Source: Elephas maximus indicus
Lineage: Eukaryota; Chordata; Mammalia; Proboscidea; Elephantidae
Direction of reading: 5' to 3'
NCBI RefSeq assembly: GCF_024166365.1
Contig: NC_064822.1
Span: 104,776,823 to 104,840,822, forward strand
DNA: 64,000 nt
The notes below the pieces were generated by a model. It worked only from the letters and a program-made list of their open reading frames with translations, was not told the origin of the DNA and ran no database searches. Below, in pieces: positions 1 through 11,190 of this stretch (within the stretch, counting starts at the first letter, position 1; the number at the start of each line of letters is the position of its first letter). Made by a program: the position numbers and the translations under genes.

Positions 1-60
1 GCTTTTGAGACCTCTTTGGTTTGAATTTAGTGTTCCTTTGTTTTCTTTTTTCTCTAACAG

Positions 61-84
61 TGGGAGGGTTCTAACAAGCTGACG
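61..84 (+). other. Candidate 24-nt microexon between strong splice signals
   Basis: A pyrimidine-rich run ending in TCTCTAACAG (to 60) is followed by 24 bases and then GACG|GTAAGTATGG, a near-ideal donor with GTAAGT at 85-90. The 24 bases are open in one frame only, coding for eight residues (WEGSNKLT); the other two frames contain a stop. Twenty-four bases keep the reading frame, as microexons usually do. I do not recognise the peptide or the gene. Upstream context is missing because the window starts here, and chance pairing of splice sites in an intron is possible. Confidence 0.3.
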
Positions 85-334
85 GTAAGTATGGGCTTAT
101 TGCAATCCTAGCTAAGACCTGAAGATGGCGCCATAGGCTGTCACAAGGGTAAAATATGTCCCTTCACTTTTTTTAGGATCTGGTATTATCACCTCTTTAG
201 CAAGTGCATTGCCAGAGTTACAGTCCTCCCCTTTTGTTGAGAAGGAGAGGGTAACTGCGGAGCTGAATTTGGGGTTTTATTCTGTGCAAGCTCCAATTAA
301 AATTATGTTTTCCAGTAATTATTTGATCTCCTAG
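85..334. other. Non-coding, no feature recognised
   Basis: AT-rich sequence between the candidate microexon and the first SINE. No ORF, RNA gene or recognisable repeat was seen. Confidence 0.4.
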
Positions 335-468
335 GGGATGTTGGTGGTGCAGTGGTTAAGCATCAGGCTGCTCCTTAGAAACCCTGTGAGGCAGTTCTAC
401 TCCGTCCTATAACGTTGCTATGGTTTGAAATTGACTTGAGGACAACGGATTCGGTGTTTTGGTTTAGG
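335..468 (+). repeat. AfroSINE-type SINE, degraded
   Basis: The head GGTGGTGCAGTGGTTAAGCA and the later CAGTTCTACTCCGTCCTATA and GTTGCTATGG match the common SINE of this window. The central part is deleted and the 3' part is mutated, so this is an old copy. Confidence 0.65.
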
Positions 469-1479
469 GGACTGTGGGGCAGTCAGCTTCATGTTACCGC
501 TTTGTTTAAACACATATCTCATGCGCTGCTTTGACTTTTGAAGTTCATGCCCTGAAATGAAGCTGATTTTTTGTTTCTTTTCATGTCCCTGCCATCTCTT
601 AGTCACTTTAGGAAACTTGTTCAACTAACTGGGCATTGTTTTTTGATAAAGCGGATTTTGAACGAAACAAAACAAAAAAATAGAAAATTTATGTAAGGTC
701 CCAGATGAATCAGATTTGATTTCCATAATTTGTTTCTTTATTTTCCTTATTTTCTTCCCAATTCTCTTTCTCCCCACTTCTTACCTACCCTTTCCATTGT
801 CCATCTAACTATTTGCATATTATTATAACTTTAGGTAAAGACTTTGGACTTCTGGGTTTAAATCTCACTGACAAGTTTCAACAAAATGAAACACTGCCCT
901 GTGTGGGAAAGTTGGAAGGAAGTCATTTTAACCCATTCTGTGCCAGACATCAGTCCTGTTTCTGGGCTGAGAAATGTTGTGGTGAACAGCCTCCACCGGG
1001 AAGTGACTAAGTTAGCTGGTGAGCCAGGACTCTGCACCTGAAAGGGGCATTTTCGCTAGGATCAGTAGGTCAGGCTCTTCTAAGGTGAATTAGTACCAGG
1101 AAAGGCATAGGAAGGTGTTAGAGAGAACATACATGCCTTCTATTAAGATGTTTCCCAATCACAGATCTGAGGGCCAGTGAAGCTCATGCTGCTCCCCCAC
1201 CCCACCCCTTCCTCCATACCATGCCCACCAGTCTGGGCTCAACTTCTCTTGCCTCTGTCTCCCTTTCCCTCCTAGAGTCCACTGAAGAAAGTTAAATTCA
1301 CTGTTTTTCTGTATAATTTGGGTCGGAAAGCAAATAACTGCTCAGTCGGGGCAAGTAATGCCCAGATTGTTTTATATTCAGTGAGCAAGAACTCACTATC
1401 TCTGAGCAGTGGACTTTTTTTGCACAGGTGAGGGAACTGAACATTTTAGACCCATTTCTCTTCAAGCTCTAATTCTCCC
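469..1479. other. Non-coding, no confident feature
   Basis: Short open frames occur (for example 813-1010) but lack family resemblance, splice context or codon bias. Probably unique intergenic or intronic DNA with unrecognised old repeats. Confidence 0.4.
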
Positions 1480-1827
1480 TGTCAATGTGATTCTTGCTCT
1501 GATGTTCCTGCCTTTACTGATGTCACTATTATTTCTTATAATTCTTTTTCCTCTCTGCTAATCCAAATCTTTTCACTTCTTCCACAACCCACTTTAAGGT
1601 TTATCCCTAAACAGTGCCTTCACGGATTAATTCCATGTCCAGTAAATTTACCCCCTTGAATTCCTTCAACATTCTTGTCTAGTTTGTACCATTCATTCTA
1701 GCAAACATTTTCTTATATGTTGTCATATAATTGTACTCTGTCTCATGTTTGCAAATCTCGTCTCCTTAATTATACCAATGTTCCTTGAGGGCAGGGACTG
1801 TGTCTTCTCCTAATGCAAATAGCAGTG
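1480..1827 (+). repeat. L2-like LINE 3' fragment
   Basis: The sequence ends with a stretch close to the ancient L2 3' end: a CTCCTTAATTAT block followed by CTTGAGGGCAGGGACTGTGT. It is strongly diverged and the upstream limit is approximate. Confidence 0.5.
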
Positions 1828-1985
1828 CATTTACTAAATGTGTGACCTTGGGTAAATTATTTAATAAATTTGAGCTTCAGTTTCTTCTTTTGTAACATGG
1901 GAATAATGATGCCTGCATCACAGGAACGCTGAGATGATCAAATGTGACAATGTGTTGAGAGCACATTATAAACCATAAAACATTT
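1828..1985 (+). repeat. MIR SINE
   Basis: TGTGACCTTGGGTAAATTAT, then CTTCAGTTTCTTCTTTTGTA and AATGATGCCTGCATCA follow the order of the MIR core and 3' part. It is diverged, as expected for this old mammalian family. Confidence 0.75.
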
Positions 1986-3318
1986 TCCAGAGGTCAGGTA
2001 TTCTTAATTAAAAAAAAAAAATAGTGGCAAAATGCATAAATGAAGGAGCATGCTGAAATTCCGTTAATGAACTTATAATATAGCAGTACTACTTACAGGT
2101 CTTACACATAGGCATAAACTCACAAATGCTCAAACTCAAGTTTTTAATGAACCTACAAGACGCTCATACTGAACTGAGTGTTTTAAATCTGAGTTCTTGT
2201 TCTGACGCTGCCACTAATTGCGTGATGTAACATTCAGCTTCAAGTTGATTTTGATCATTTGAGGCCTTTCTCAGCTATAAACATCTTGTTCGCAACTGAA
2301 AAATTATGTTACAAGTGTCCTTGGACCTCAGTTTTATTTTCTATAAAATGGGAAATGCTAATTTAATTGAACCCTTTTAATAGAATTTGATAGAATGGAT
2401 GTTCAAAGACACATCAAAGAATCCTGCAAGAAGTCTTTTTTGGGGAAAATTTTTCCTTGGGGAAAGCTGCATACCATATAGAGTTGTAACAAAGCACATT
2501 ACCAAGTGAAATACTCCAAGTAAAGAAACGAGTTTCACTTGATTTTGTCCAGTGTTTCCCAAACTTCTTTGAACCTGAAATAGTTTTCTCAGGTAACATG
2601 TATTCGGCATCCCATGAAACTAATTTTCTGAGACACAGACACCTTGGACTGCCAACTTGAGCATTCTCAGGTATTAGAGGTAATGTGAACAAAAAGAATA
2701 GTACCGCTTTATGAGATGTACTCTGCTGGTCTTTGTGGCCGTTGTGGATTGTAGCTTCAGTCAATAGGGACTTAAAAAAAAAAATCATGTTTCTTAATTG
2801 TAGTCATTTATTATCAAGTCTCCATAAATGTCCTTACCTCTCAAACTAAAGTTTAACTTAGCCACTTTTTCTTTCTGATAAAAACAACGAATCTGGTAAT
2901 TAATCACCTGTGATACGAACTATTACCTCGAAACAAACAAAAAACACAAGAAAAGCTCTGATTGCAAAGATTTGAAAACATATCAAATTATGTTAATACC
3001 TACAGAATATATCTGCCAAGGTGAAGATTATGTCATGATTTATCTTTGGTTCTAATTCTGCCACTAGATCACTAGGTAACCTAGGATAAATTAATTCCCT
3101 TAAGGCTGAACTGAAACATATGGATATTATTTCAAAATGACCTTCTTTATTTTAGAAATTTAGATGTTTTTGTGTTTTTTTCAGAGTATGTCACAAATAC
3201 ATTTATGTTGCGTTTATTACAGCATTTCTTTTCCTCTAATATAATTTATAGATGCACCTTAAACAATTTGTGATTATTTCAAAGTAGGCAGTGATCACTT
3301 TGGTTTATTTTGAAGTAG
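1986..3318. other. Non-coding; weak MIR-like traces
   Basis: No gene is supported. Around 2190-2270 and 3050-3110 there are phrases such as TCTGCCACTAGATCACTAGG that resemble worn MIR cores. Open frames at 2377-2788 minus have no recognisable product. Confidence 0.4.
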
Positions 3319-3560
3319 TATAGCATACACAAGGAGCCCTGGTGATGCAGTGGTTAAAATGCTCAGCTACTAACCAAAAGGATGGCAGTTCAAACCCACC
3401 AGCCACTCTGTGAGAGGAAGATGTGGCAGTCTGCTTCCATAAAGATTACAGCCTTGGAAACACTAGGGGGCAGTTCTACTCTGACCTATACGGTCATTAT
3501 GAGTCAAAATTGGCTGGATCCCAGTGGGTTTGGTTTGATTTGGTTTTATAGCATACACAA
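3319..3560 (+). repeat. AfroSINE with 14-bp target-site duplication
   Basis: The SINE body is 3333-3546, flanked by identical TATAGCATACACAA at 3319-3332 and 3547-3560. It has a tRNA-like head with A- and B-box-like segments, the CTGCTTCCATAAAGATTACA middle block and a T-rich GGGTTTGGTTTGATTTGG tail. Intact ends mark a full-length insertion. Confidence 0.93.
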
Positions 3561-3896
3561 TGAAAAATGGATATACAGTATAAAGTACAATGATAAAATT
3601 AGTATTTGTAGTTCCAGTGAAAAAGTTATTTTTGAACCATTTGTTCGACATTCTCTTAAAGGAGAGGTTGAGTGCTGCATAGAGAAAGGGTGAAGGTTGG
3701 CCATGAGTTGCAGTGCCCTCTTACAACCCCACTCAGTTGTTTTTTTGAGAAAAGTCCTTGCGAGGAGCCGACCCTAACCACCACACTTAGCAAAGTTCCT
3801 TCCGACCACACTCAGAACTCTCCCTTAGAGGAGTTCAGTTAAGTACGGTATTCTCCATCTGATTAGACTTCCAGTGATGTTTTGACGGTTCTCAAA

Positions 3897-4105
3897 GATT
3901 GAAGAAGGAGCCCTGGTGGCGCAATGGTTAATTGCTCTGTTACTAACTGAAAAGTCGGCTGTTTGAATCCGCTTAGCGGTTCCATGGGAAAAAGACATGC
4001 TGCCGTAAAGATTAAAAAAAATAGAAAACCCTATAGGGCAGTTCAAGTCTGCCACAAGAAGTTGCTATGAGTCAAAAATTGACTTAACTACAACATGGAT
4101 TGAAG
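3897..4105 (+). repeat. AfroSINE with 8-bp duplication
   Basis: The body 3905-4097 starts GGAGCCCTGGTGGCGCAATG and contains the GTAAAGATTA block and GTTGCTATGAGTCAAAAATT. GATTGAAG flanks it at 3897-3904 and 4098-4105. Confidence 0.9.
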
Positions 4106-4429
4106 GTAGGCATGGTTCTTAATCACTTCCCTTCTCCTTGAGTGGGCTATCCACATATAAAAAGTCTGTTCCATCAGACCGGGGTCTCTCTTAGGGGAGG
4201 CGTCATGTCTTCCTTGTAAGTTTTCTCTAAGAGTGGGGACCTTATTTTCCTCCAAAAGAACCTGTATTTGTTTTATAGTAGCAACAGACTCTACAGTGAA
4301 GGTTTTTCCTGAGTGACTTCTGGTGGGTGAAATCAGTCATCATGAAATAGGATCCAAAGCTCAGGTCACACTCTTCAGTATAAAATTCCTGAAGAGCCAA
4401 GGTCTTATCATCCTGTTCCTACTCTGCAT
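4106..4429. other. Non-coding, no feature recognised
   Basis: No coding, RNA or repeat signal was recognised in this stretch. Confidence 0.4.
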
Positions 4430-4605
4430 GGGAAGGAAGGGGAATTGTGATAGAATTAGTCCTTATTCCTCTGTGTTCCTACAGCACTTTGTACTTTTCT
4501 GTTTCAGCACGTATCACATGTTATCATAGTTAATTATTTAATAGTTTTTATCTTCCTTGACAACTGAATATTCTCCTTTTAAGTGACTCAGTGCTTAAAG
4601 CAAGT
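4430..4605 (+). repeat. L2-like LINE 3' fragment
   Basis: CTACAGCACTTTGTACTTTT followed by a CATGTTATCATAGTTAATTA-type stretch is typical of diverged L2 3' ends. Boundaries are approximate. Confidence 0.5.
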
Positions 4606-5149
4606 CCTGCCACTCCTAACTTATGCTAATCTAGTGAATGAAAAAGAGAACAGATATTTGGATGGTTTGCCTCTACTCGAATCTTTGAAATATGATTCAA
4701 TAATGAGCATTATATAGTGCCCTAAATAGCTGGATGACTTTGGGCAAATATCTAGTTTACTATTTCTTTAGACCTGAAAATCATATGTTTGGATTATATT
4801 AGGCATTATTAATCAGGGGTCAGTAGGCTCCAGGGGATTTGTGACTGCCCCCCGCCTCCACAAAGTTAAAAACCACAAAGAGCAGGTGAATTCATTGAGA
4901 TACTATTCCATTACATATATTGTGACTGCAATAACAAACATGTGGCACCCAAATCTACATTGTACTGGCCGTGTCAAGTTATACATACTCATACAAATTT
5001 TCAGGCTTATGACTGGTGCCTGTTCAGATCCCCTTATGCTTGGCCTCAAAAGATAAGAACATGGGATTACTGTAGGCATATGTATATACATGTTTATCTG
5101 TGCTGTGTATATTTTCAAGTATAAAATAGAGCATATAGGGGGCACAGTT
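4606..5149. other. Non-coding; possible old MIR fragment
   Basis: GGATGACTTTGGGCAAATAT near 4730 is MIR-like. The rest, including overlapping short frames at 4841-5145 on both strands, shows nothing I can identify. Confidence 0.35.
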
Positions 5150-5573
5150 ATGGATACTTCCTAGACACAAACAAACACCTCACAGGATTGGTCTGCTGAG
5201 TTTGAGGGCTTAGGGCCATAGTGTTGTGGGGCAATTAAGTCAACTGGCATAGTATAGTCCATAGAGACAATGTTCTACATCCTAGTTTGGTGAGTAGTGT
5301 CTGGGGTATAGCTTGTGAGTGGCCATCTAAGATACAATTATTGATCTCTACTCTTCCAGAGCTAAAGAAAAAGAAGGAAACCAAAGACTCAAAGAGGAAG
5401 CTAGCCTATAGATCTATTGGTCTACATGAAAAATGACATCACCTACTTTGAGACCAGAGGTAGATGGTGCCCAGCTACCACTATCGACCATTCTGACCAG
5501 GAACTCAATAGATGGTCCTAGATAGAATGGGAGAAAAACACAGAATAAAACTAAAATCCCTAAAAAAAGGCCA
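5150..5573 (+). mobile_element. Old L1 3' UTR, left part
   Basis: This follows, with many substitutions, the 3' UTR seen in the younger L1 copies of the window: AAGTCAACTGGCATA, GTGGCCATCTAAGAT and GAGACCAGAGGTAGATGGTG occur in order. It stops at 5573, inside the 14-mer CTAAAAAAAGGCCA, and resumes at 9132. The part between is a later insertion. Confidence 0.75.
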
Positions 5574-6987
5574 CAGGCAGGGCCAAGATGACAGAGTAGT
5601 CAGACGCTTCCTGTGGTCCATCTTACAACAAAGACGGGAAAAAACAAATGAATTGATTATATGTGACAATCTAGGAGCCCTGAAAATCAAAGTCAAAGTT
5701 GAGGAATTGAACTGAGTGGCAGGGGGAGGGAGAGATGGTTCAGAAGCAGTGAGGAGTTGCCAGATCTGACATGGAGGGAACTGGCCCCCCACGGGCTGGA
5801 TTGGCTGGCATGCGTAGTGAGGCAAGCTGTGGCTCTCAGGATGTGTTTTCCAGATCGGGAGAGACTGAGTGGCAAAGAGCCTACTCAAGCCTCCAGAACC
5901 AATGAAAAGCAATCAGCAAAAAATAAGTACATGCACCTAACCTACAGCATGGATCAAAAAACACCCCCTTCAGGAAGAACCTCTGTCCTATTTACCTGCC
6001 CCCTCCCTGCTCTGCACTGGATCCCAGACCGGCTTCAGTGATTGCTGTATCTCCTGGTGCGGAAGTAGGACCCATCGCATGCTCTAAGCCATTCTCCTGG
6101 CTTTGGAGAGGGAACAAATTAAGAAACAGGAAAAAATAATCTGCCACCTCCCCTAAGCTGGGAACTCAGGGCAGGAACAGCCCCTTTGCCTAGGCACAGA
6201 CATAAGGGGTCCACGGACTTTGAATGCCTTTCATCCTTGCATAGACCTGTGTGGGCCCATTTCAACAGTGTGGGCCCTCATTAGCACAGCACAACAGCAT
6301 ATATACCTGACGCCTATTTTCAACTGTATCAGCTATAAGGTGGGGTGACAGATTCATGATATGTGACATCATCCTGCCCATTAAGTAGGGTCCTCACCTA
6401 CCCAGATCAGGGGCCTGAGGACTGCTAGCTCCACCCACGCCACCTAGCCACCTGTGACAGGGGTCCAAGAATAAGTGATGCCTTCCAGTCCTTACATCCA
6501 ACAGCATTGGGTGCCCATAGTCCAGCTGCAAAACCCACCCACCTATGTGCTCTAGGGAACAGGGGCATGATTTCCTCCCAGACACTCAGGGGCAATCATC
6601 AGCCCCCAAACTTGCTCAGTGCATGAACCCCTACTGCAGGCAGATAACTTTGTCTACTCCAATCACCCCTGCCCGTCTAGATGAGCCTGCACCACACACT
6701 TTGTGACTGACTACCTGGACACCTGAGTGGAATCCGTACAAGAAAAGTAAATGGACTCCTAGGTTCACATATCTAGTAACAGCTCTAACCACCTGCACAG
6801 GAAGTGAGAGCTTCAAAGACACCAATAATCAAATTAGCTCACACGACCAGCCTATTTGGACATATCAAAACAAAACCAAACCAGAAGCTAGGACTCAGTA
6901 AGCAAACTTAAAATAAATAAATATAACAACTTATTGATGGCTCAGAGACAATAGTCAATATCAAATCACATAAAAAGGCAGACCACG

Positions 6988-7113
6988 ATGGCTTCAGCAA
7001 GAAATCCTCTGAAGGAAGATAACTTCTTGGAATTACTGGAGGTAGAATTCAAAAGATTAATATACAGAGCTCTTCAAGAGATCAGGAAGCAGATCAGGCA
7101 AAAGGCAGAACAA
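6988..7113 (+). pseudogene. L1 ORF1 N-terminal part (broken)
   Basis: An ATG at 6988 opens 42 codons (MASARNPLKEDNFLELLEVE...) leading into the charged, coiled-coil-forming segment expected of the L1 ORF1 RNA-binding protein. The frame stays open to the point where a young L1 3' end was inserted (7114-8048), and the ORF1 frame resumes after the duplicated GCAGAACAA. Confidence 0.7.
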
Positions 7114-8057
7114 AATTATTTTAGGTGCAGGGAAAGACAACACACAATACAGGAGAGGTCAGCACAACTGGACTAAACTAAAAGCAAAGAAGTTTCCTGA
7201 ATAAACTGAATGCTTTGAAGGCCAGCGTAGCAGGAGCGGGGGTTTGGGGACCATGGTTTCAGGGGACATCTAAGTCAACTGGCATAATAAAATCTTCTAA
7301 AAAACATTCTGCATCCCACTTTGGTGAATGGCCTCTGCGGTCATAAACCCTAGCAAGTGGCCATCTAAGATGGATCAATGGGTCTCAATCCACTAGGAGC
7401 AAAGGAGAATGAACACCAAAGACAAGGTAATTATGAGCCCAAGAAACAGAAAGGAACACATAAACCAGAGACTACATCAGCCTGAGACCAGAAGAACTAG
7501 ATGGTGCCCGGCTACAACCGATGACTGCCCTGACAGGGAACACAACAGAGAACTCCTGAGGGAGCAGGAGAGCAGTGGGATGCAGACCCCAACTTCTCAT
7601 AAAAAGACCAGATTTAATAGTCTGACTGAGACTAGAAGGACCCCAGAGGTTATGGTCCCCAGACCTTGTGTAAGCCCAAGACAAGAACCATTCCTAAAGC
7701 CAACTCTTGAGACAGGGATTGGACTGGACTATGGGATGGAAAATGATACTTGTGAAGAATGAGCTTCTTGGATCAAGTGGACATGTGAGAATATTTTGGC
7801 ATCTCCTGTCTGGAGGGGAGATGAGAGAGCAGAGGGGATCAGAAGCTGCCCAAATGGACACGAAAATAGAGAGTTGGGGGAAGGAGTGTGTTGTCTTGTT
7901 AGGGGAAGAGCAATTAGGAGTATATAAACCAAAAAAAAAAAAAAAAAAGGAGTATATAGTGACATGTATATAAATTTTTGTATGAGAGACTGACTTGCCT
8001 TGTAAACTTTCACTTAAAGCACAATAAAAATTAAAAAAAAAAAAAAAAGCAGAACAA
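7105..8057 (+). mobile_element. Young L1 3' UTR insertion inside ORF1 of another L1
   Basis: Insert 7114-8048 contains only L1 3' UTR (ATTATTTTAGGTGCAGGGAA to AAAGCACAATAAAAATTA) and a poly(A) tail. The target duplication GCAGAACAA lies at 7105-7113 and 8049-8057. Within it, at 7927-7948, sits a 22-base SINE-tail remnant flanked by GGAGTATATA. Severe 5' truncation is normal for L1. Confidence 0.93.
7917..7958. repeat. Tail-only insertion (AACC plus A18) with duplicated GGAGTATATA
   Basis: GGAGTATATA at 7917-7926 and 7949-7958 flanks AACC followed by 18 A. Read on this strand, the start matches the inverted AfroSINE tail (AAACCAAAAAAAACC...) found at the same site in the L1 at 43884. It is either a SINE truncated to its tail or the relic of a lost SINE. 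Confidence 0.7.
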
Positions 8058-8851
8058 GCCAAGGAACACACAGACATAGCAATAGAGGAACTTAAGAAGG
8101 TTATAGAAGAGCATAATGACAAATTTAACAGGCTGCAAGAATCCATAAAGATACAACAAACATAAATCCAAAAGATTAACAATAAAATTTCAGAATTAGA
8201 CAACTCAATAGAAAGTGATAGAAGAATTGAGGCAATGGAAGTCAGAATAAGTGAGATTGAAGATAAAGCACTTGACACCAACTTATCTGAGGAAAAATCA
8301 GATAAGAATTAAAAAAAATGAAGAAACTCTAAGAATTATGTGGGGATAACCTGTGAGTGACTGGAGTACCAGGATGGGGGGATAAGAGAAAATACAATGA
8401 GAATTATTTAAGACATGTTGGCAGAAAACTTCCCTGATCTCATGAAAGGTGAGACGATATCTATCCAAGAAGCTCATCAAACCACACACAAGGTAGATCC
8501 CAAAAGAAAGTCACCAAGACATATTATAATCAAACTTGCCAAAACCAAAGATAAAGACAGAATTTTAAGAGTGGCTAGGGATAAACGAAAAGTCATCTTC
8601 AAAGGACAGTCAGTAAGATTAAGCTCTGACTATTCAGCCAAAACCATGCAGGCAAGAAGGCAATGGAATGACATATATAAAACCTTGAAGGAAAAAAAAT
8701 TGCCAGTCAAGAATTATGTGTACAGCAAAATTGTCTCTCAAATATGATGGCAAAATCAGGACATTTCCAGATAAACAGAAGTTTAGGGAATTTGTAAAAA
8801 CCAAACCAAAATTAAAAGAAATACTAAAGGGAGTCCTCTGGTTAGGAAATC
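8058..8851 (+). pseudogene. L1 ORF1 remainder (coiled coil, RRM-like and C-terminal parts, broken)
   Basis: ORF1 continues in frame from the duplication (AKEHTDIAIEELKKVIEEHNDKF...), then hits a stop near 8163. From 8415 a long open stretch covers the conserved C-terminal half of ORF1: ENFPDLM, DPKRKSPRHIIIKLAKTKDK, RVARDKRKVIFKG and SSDYSAKTMQARRQW, which align with the RRM and CTD of L1 ORF1 proteins generally. Several frameshifts show it is inactive. The ORF1 product binds L1 RNA in cytoplasmic particles. Confidence 0.85.
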
Positions 8852-9131
8852 AATAACATCAGCTAACAACCAAAGTCTAGAAAACAGGACAGAACAACCA
8901 GATATCAACCCATGTAGGGAAGTCACAAATAAATCAAAGCCAAAACACTGAAAATAGGGAAACAGAGACGTCAATATGTATAAGATGACAACATTAAAAC
9001 AAAAAAGAGGGACTAAAACACGTAGTCATAGATCTTTCATATGAAGAGGAAGTCAAGGTGATATAAAGAAATAAAAGATTGGTTTAAACTTAGAAAAATG
9101 GAGGTAAATATTAAGGTAACCACAAAAGAAA

Positions 9132-9578
9132 CTAAAAAAAGGCCAGACTTACTGGACCATTAGAGACTGGATGGATCCCTGAGACTATTGCCTGGAAATA
9201 CTCTGTTAACTTGGAATATAAACCACTCCCAGGGGTCACCTTTCAACCAAATGACAGGTTGGCCCATAAAATAAATAATATCACCTGTGAGTACTGTGCT
9301 TCTCAAAATAATCATCTAGATGAAACCAAATGGTAAACATTTACCCAAGACCAAAGATGAAAAGCTAGGGGTGGCAGGGAAGGTAGGTTAATGGAAACAG
9401 AACAACCAAAATGAAAATGAGAATGCTGATAAATTGTGAAGAATGTAACCAATGTTATTGAACAATATGTAATATGTATAAAAAAAATTATTTTTTAATT
9501 TTTTTTTTAGAAATTGTTAAATGAGAATCTAATTTCCTGTGTAAACTTTCCGCCAAAACACAATAAAATATTAAAAAT
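9132..9578 (+). mobile_element. Old L1 3' UTR, right part with poly(A) signal
   Basis: It begins GGCCAGACTTACTGGACCAT, directly continuing the old 3' UTR that stopped at 5573, and ends with CACAATAAAATATTAAAAA. The young family has the equivalent phrase ACCAGACTTAATGGTCTGAC. Position and direction agree with the left part. Confidence 0.75.
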
Positions 9579-9604
9579 GTTTTTTTATTGATTGTTTTTT
9601 GTCA

Positions 9605-9722
9605 AAAACAAAAGAACATAGGATCTGTAAACCAATGTTCATTACAACACTTTTCACAATAATCAAAAGGTGGAAACAACCTGTCCATCTGATGAATGGA
9701 TAAACAAAATGTGGTACACACA
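9605..9722 (+). mobile_element. Old L1 ORF2 C-terminal fragment, left part
   Basis: CAACACTTTTCACAATAATC, GGTGGAAACAACCTGTCCAT and GATGAATGGATAAACAAAAT are the well-known C-terminal ORF2 region of mammalian L1. It breaks where BovB begins and resumes at about 11191. Confidence 0.8.
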
Positions 9723-10371
9723 TACAATATTTGAAGCACTTACTGATGAAGATCAAAGACTATAGCCTTCAGTATGGATTGCGTGTCAACATAAAGAAAA
9801 CAAAAATCCTCACAATTGGACAAATAAGCAACATCATTATAAAGACAAGCTTGAAATTGTCAACGGCTTCATTTTACTTGGATTCACAATCAATGCTCAT
9901 GGAAGCAGCAGTCAACAAATCAAACGATGCATTGCATTGGGCAAATCTGCTGCAAAAGACCTCTTTAAAGCATTAAAAAGTAAAGATGTCACTTTGAGGA
10001 CTAAGGTGTGCCGGATCCAAGCTACGGCATTTTCAATTGCCTCAAACTTGTGTGAAAGCTGCACAATGAATACAGAAGTCCGAAAAAGAATTGAAGCCTT
10101 TGAATTATGGTGTTGATAAAGAATATTGAATATACCACGGACTGTCAGAAGAACCAATAAATCTGTTTTGGAAGAAGTACAGCTAGAATGCTCCTTGGAA
10201 GCAAGGATGGTGATACTTCATCTCACATACTTTGGACACGTTATCAGGAGAGACCAGTCCCTGGAGAAAGACATCATGCTTGGTAGAGGGTGATCAAAAA
10301 AGAGGAAGACCCTCAGCAGGATGGATTGACACAGTGGCTGCAATGATGGGCTCAAGCATAATGATTGTGAA
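9723..10371 (+). mobile_element. BovB/RTE LINE fragment, left part
   Basis: The segment starts in the reverse transcriptase region (GAAGCACTTACTGATGAAGA) and runs through the C-terminal part of the ORF (TTGGATTCACAATCAATGCT, GAAGAAGTACAGCTAGAATG) with stops and frameshifts. It is parallel to the BovB copies at 23310 and 32160. It stops at a solo LTR and resumes at 11099. Confidence 0.9.
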
Positions 10372-11098
10372 TGTGACCCTAATAATACCCTGCAACATGT
10401 TTCTCCTTTTCAAAATGGGCGATTGAGAGCTTGACATAACTAATGCCATAATGATACCCTAAGTAATCTATAAGCATTATTTTTTATTGCACCAGCTGCA
10501 CTGGTCTCTTTCCAAAGGGATGTGGAGCCCTCTGGGCTCCTGTGGCCTTGGTCTCTCTCCTCCTTTTTGTTCTTTTGAGAAATGGCCTTCAGGCTACAAG
10601 ACGGCAGCTAGGAAGGCTGCCTGGCGCTTTCGGTTTGCAACTTTCTTTTTTTGCTCCTTATCTCAGTCAGAGTGGACTTGGCAGGCCAGTTTCACTAGCT
10701 GAGATATTCTTATGTAAGTTTTTTTCAGCCTGTTACAAACACACAGATTAGAGTCCAGATGTCTGACAGGCATACCTTTAGTTCAATTAAGAGTTTCTTA
10801 TAGTTGTTTTGTGATATATATGACCAAGTATCAACCCAGATAGGGAAGTCACAAATAAATCATAGCTAAAACCCTGAAATTTTAAGAGCTACATGCTTAA
10901 AAACATTATGTAATCCTTGCCAAAATGATATATAAGCTCTTATGTAAAAATCGCTTTTGGGGGACTCCATAAAGGACAGCCTGTGTTGCTGTCGGTGTCC
11001 TCCCATTGGTGTCACCTCGTAATAAACTTTCTCTTTCTGATTTGGAGCATGTTTCATTGGCTCGACTGCTCCAGGGCATGGACCCCAATCGGGTAACA
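10372..11098 (+). mobile_element. Solo LTR of an endogenous retrovirus inside BovB
   Basis: The 727-bp unit begins TGTGACCC and ends GGTAACA, so it has TG...CA termini. It contains an AATAAA signal at about 11020 followed by CTTTCTCTTTCTGATTTGG, and splits one BovB element. Flanks TGAA and TGAG may be a diverged 4-bp duplication. No internal viral genes are present. The class is probably gammaretrovirus-like (ERV1), inferred from layout only. Confidence 0.7.
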
Positions 11099-11190
11099 TG
11101 AGGATGGCACAGGACCGGGCAGTGCTTCCTTGTGTTGTTCCTAGGGATGCCGTGAATGGGAACCAACTCCAAGGCACATAATAACAACAT
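11099..11190 (+). mobile_element. BovB/RTE LINE 3' end, right part
   Basis: TGAGGATGGCACAGGACCGG, CAGTGCTTCC and the terminal AAGGCACATAATAACAAC correspond to the BovB 3' end in the copies at 24680 and 32400. It completes the element left open at 10371. Confidence 0.88.

Larger units (their letters stand above)
5574..9131 (+). mobile_element. L1 carrying only 5' UTR, ORF1 and inter-ORF region
   Basis: The element starts at a typical L1 5' end (GGGCCAAGATGACAGAGTAG), runs through about 1.4 kb of 5' UTR, ORF1 (from 6988) and the inter-ORF spacer, and ends in an A-rich stretch. No ORF2 or 3' UTR of its own follows. CTAAAAAAAGGCCA occurs at 5560-5573 and 9132-9145, and the flanks rejoin into one continuous old L1 3' UTR, so this was an insertion event. 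Without the 935-bp insertion inside it, the element is about 2.6 kb. Half-L1 (HAL1) elements of this general layout are known in mammals; a prematurely ended L1 transcript is the alternative. Confidence 0.75.

Noticed and set aside
3333..3546. tRNA gene suggested by A- and B-box-like segments
   Set aside because: Part of a SINE head present about 23 times. It cannot fold as a complete tRNA and has no discriminating anticodon arm.
10372..11098. Functional retroviral gene
   Set aside because: Only one LTR is present, with no internal region or envelope, polymerase or gag frame.
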